Below, piece by piece: positions 22,469 to 23,461 of a DNA stretch of 23,461 nucleotides. Location of the stretch: positions 1 to 23,461 of the forward strand of contig CALFPO010000051.1 in the NCBI GenBank assembly GCA_937919165.1, given 5' to 3'. The notes beneath the pieces were generated by a model that saw only the letters and a list, made by a program, of their open reading frames with translations, searched no databases and had not been told where the DNA came from. Made by a program: the position numbers and the translations under genes. Numbering within the stretch: the stretch's first letter is position 1; each line of letters starts with the position of its first letter. Source of the DNA: an uncultured Bacillota bacterium (GTDB taxonomy: Bacteria; Bacillota_I; Bacilli_A; Erysipelotrichales; Erysipelotrichaceae).

Positions 22469-23461
22469 TGGATAGGCCCAAGATAAACAACATAAATGTC
22501 ATATATCATAATGAGATCCCTTCTTTCATGAAGGGATTCTTGGCGTCTTCGCCTATGAAAAGGATTATGGATGTCGGCATGAACTGCGGACTTGAATATA
22601 CAAGCTTCCCATTCTTTCAGGGATTGCCTAGATATTCTCGATATGCCCATAGTCTTGGAACAGCCTTGATCGTCTATCATTTCACCAACAGCGAAAAGGA
22701 AAGCCTTGCGGCGCTTTTCCATGACATCGCTACACCGACCTTTGCGCATTCGATCGATTTCATGAAGGGCGACTATCTTCTTCAGGAAGCAACCGAAACA
22801 AGGACAGAAGCCTTCATATCGCAATCTGCAGAGATTGTATCTTTGCTTAAGAAACTTGGCCTGAGCGTCGATGATGTGAAAGACTATCATCGATATCCTA
22901 TTGCCGACAACGATACGCCAAGGCTTTCGTCTGATCGGCTGGAGTATACGTTAGGCAATCTATTGGGCTATGGCTTAAGGGATCTTGAGGATCTGAAACG
23001 ATACTATGATGACCTTGAAGTGGGGATAAACGAGGAAGGTGTTGCGGAACTCTGCTTTAGGAGCGAAGAGCTGGCACTTAATTTTGCCCTGGATGCCTTA
23101 AGGATGTCCAAGGTATATGTTTGCGACGAGGACCGCTATGCGATGCAGATTCTATCTGAACTGCTGAAGGATGCCTGCGAGAGGAAAGTCATCGATCAAG
23201 AAGACCTCTATACCGATGAAAGCAGCGTCATCAGAAAGCTCAATGACGATCTTATCTCAAAGAGAAGATGGATGGACTTTACGTCTTTGCATGAACTGAT
23301 TGATGATGAGGGTGTGCCTAAGGATAGACGTAGAGTGATACATGCCAAGAAAAGATACATCAATCCGCTTGTGTCAGGTAAGGGAAGAATATATGTGGAT
23401 ATCGATCCAGCAGTTATAGCTGCGCAAGTATCTTCAAATGCAGGTACAGCAAATGGTTTCA
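22468..23461 (+). CDS. HD-superfamily phosphohydrolase, dNTPase-like, cut by the window edge
   Basis: Starting at ATG 22468, which shares a base with the TGA of the lipoprotein gene, a frame stays open for 331 codons to the end of the window. It has the HD metal-site pattern H61-S-L-G-T-A, L-F-H85-D86-I-A-T-P-T-F-A-H94-S-I-D, close in form to the H-D-I-G-H-x-P-F-S-H box of dGTPase/SAMHD1-like enzymes, with Ala-Thr in place of Gly-His. A nucleotide or dNTP triphosphohydrolase role is plausible; other HD phosphohydrolases are possible. Length and C-terminus are unknown because the gene leaves the window. Start overlap suggests translational coupling to the lipoprotein. No strong Shine-Dalgarno is visible. 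Confidence 0.8.
   Translation, partial: MDRPKINNINVIYHNEIPSFMKGFLASSPMKRIMDVGMNCGLEYTSFPFFQGLPRYSRYAHSLGTALIVYHFTNSEKESLAALFHDIATPTFAHSIDFMKGDYLLQEATETRTEAFISQSAEIVSLLKKLGLSVDDVKDYHRYPIADNDTPRLSSDRLEYTLGNLLGYGLRDLEDLKRYYDDLEVGINEEGVAELCFRSEELALNFALDALRMSKVYVCDEDRYAMQILSELLKDACERKVIDQEDLYTDESSVIRKLNDDLISKRRWMDFTSLHELIDDEGVPKDRRRVIHAKKRYINPLVSGKGRIYVDIDPAVIAAQVSSNAGTANGF

Overview
The window reads as chromosomal DNA of a low-GC Gram-positive bacterium (Bacillota; Erysipelotrichia-like or Clostridia-like, which I cannot separate by eye) carrying an integrated, very AT-rich mobile element at its left side. TGA behaves as a stop codon and every gene I accept is on the + strand. Base composition changes sharply near 5770: DNA to the left is strongly AT-rich with runs of A/T codons, DNA to the right is clearly more GC-rich.

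Left part (about 240-5769): an element with the order HTH-like protein, small conserved protein, rolling-circle Rep, FtsK/TcpA-like ATPase, 46-residue protein, large serine recombinase. The striking point is the replication module. Just upstream of rep is a 12-bp perfect hairpin whose apex carries TAGTATTAC, the nonanucleotide nicked in circoviruses and related CRESS-DNA viruses. Three tandem ATGTAGC-like iterons abut its right arm, the arrangement known from circovirus origins. The Rep has CRESS-type HUH motifs, followed by an SF3-helicase-like domain whose Walker A motif has decayed. rep has a near-consensus Shine-Dalgarno but apparently an AUA start codon; the 46-residue gene has a perfect Shine-Dalgarno and an apparent AUU start. 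I read the element as a CRESS-plasmid-derived integrative, probably mobilizable, element: the recombinase integrates and excises, Rep nicks and replicates (and may act as relaxase), and the FtsK-like protein may couple the DNA to a transfer machine supplied from elsewhere. No secretion-channel genes are visible. The left border is not resolved and may lie outside the window.

Right part (5846-23461): host-like genes. First a cytoplasmic metallophosphatase/5'-nucleotidase and a PLP-dependent histidine decarboxylase closed by a strong terminator. Then a possible operon of a hybrid sensor kinase with two periplasmic-binding-like sensor domains, a GNAT acetyltransferase, an RlmD-type 23S rRNA uracil methyltransferase, and a double HD/HD-GYP protein with a C-terminal rubredoxin domain. 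Next a chaperone pair: a 1048-residue J-like/TPR protein overlapping an HscC-like Hsp70, followed closely by an MFS transporter and a terminator. Last a lipoprotein with three internal repeats that overlaps an HD-superfamily phosphohydrolase cut by the window edge. No rRNA, tRNA or CRISPR array was seen.
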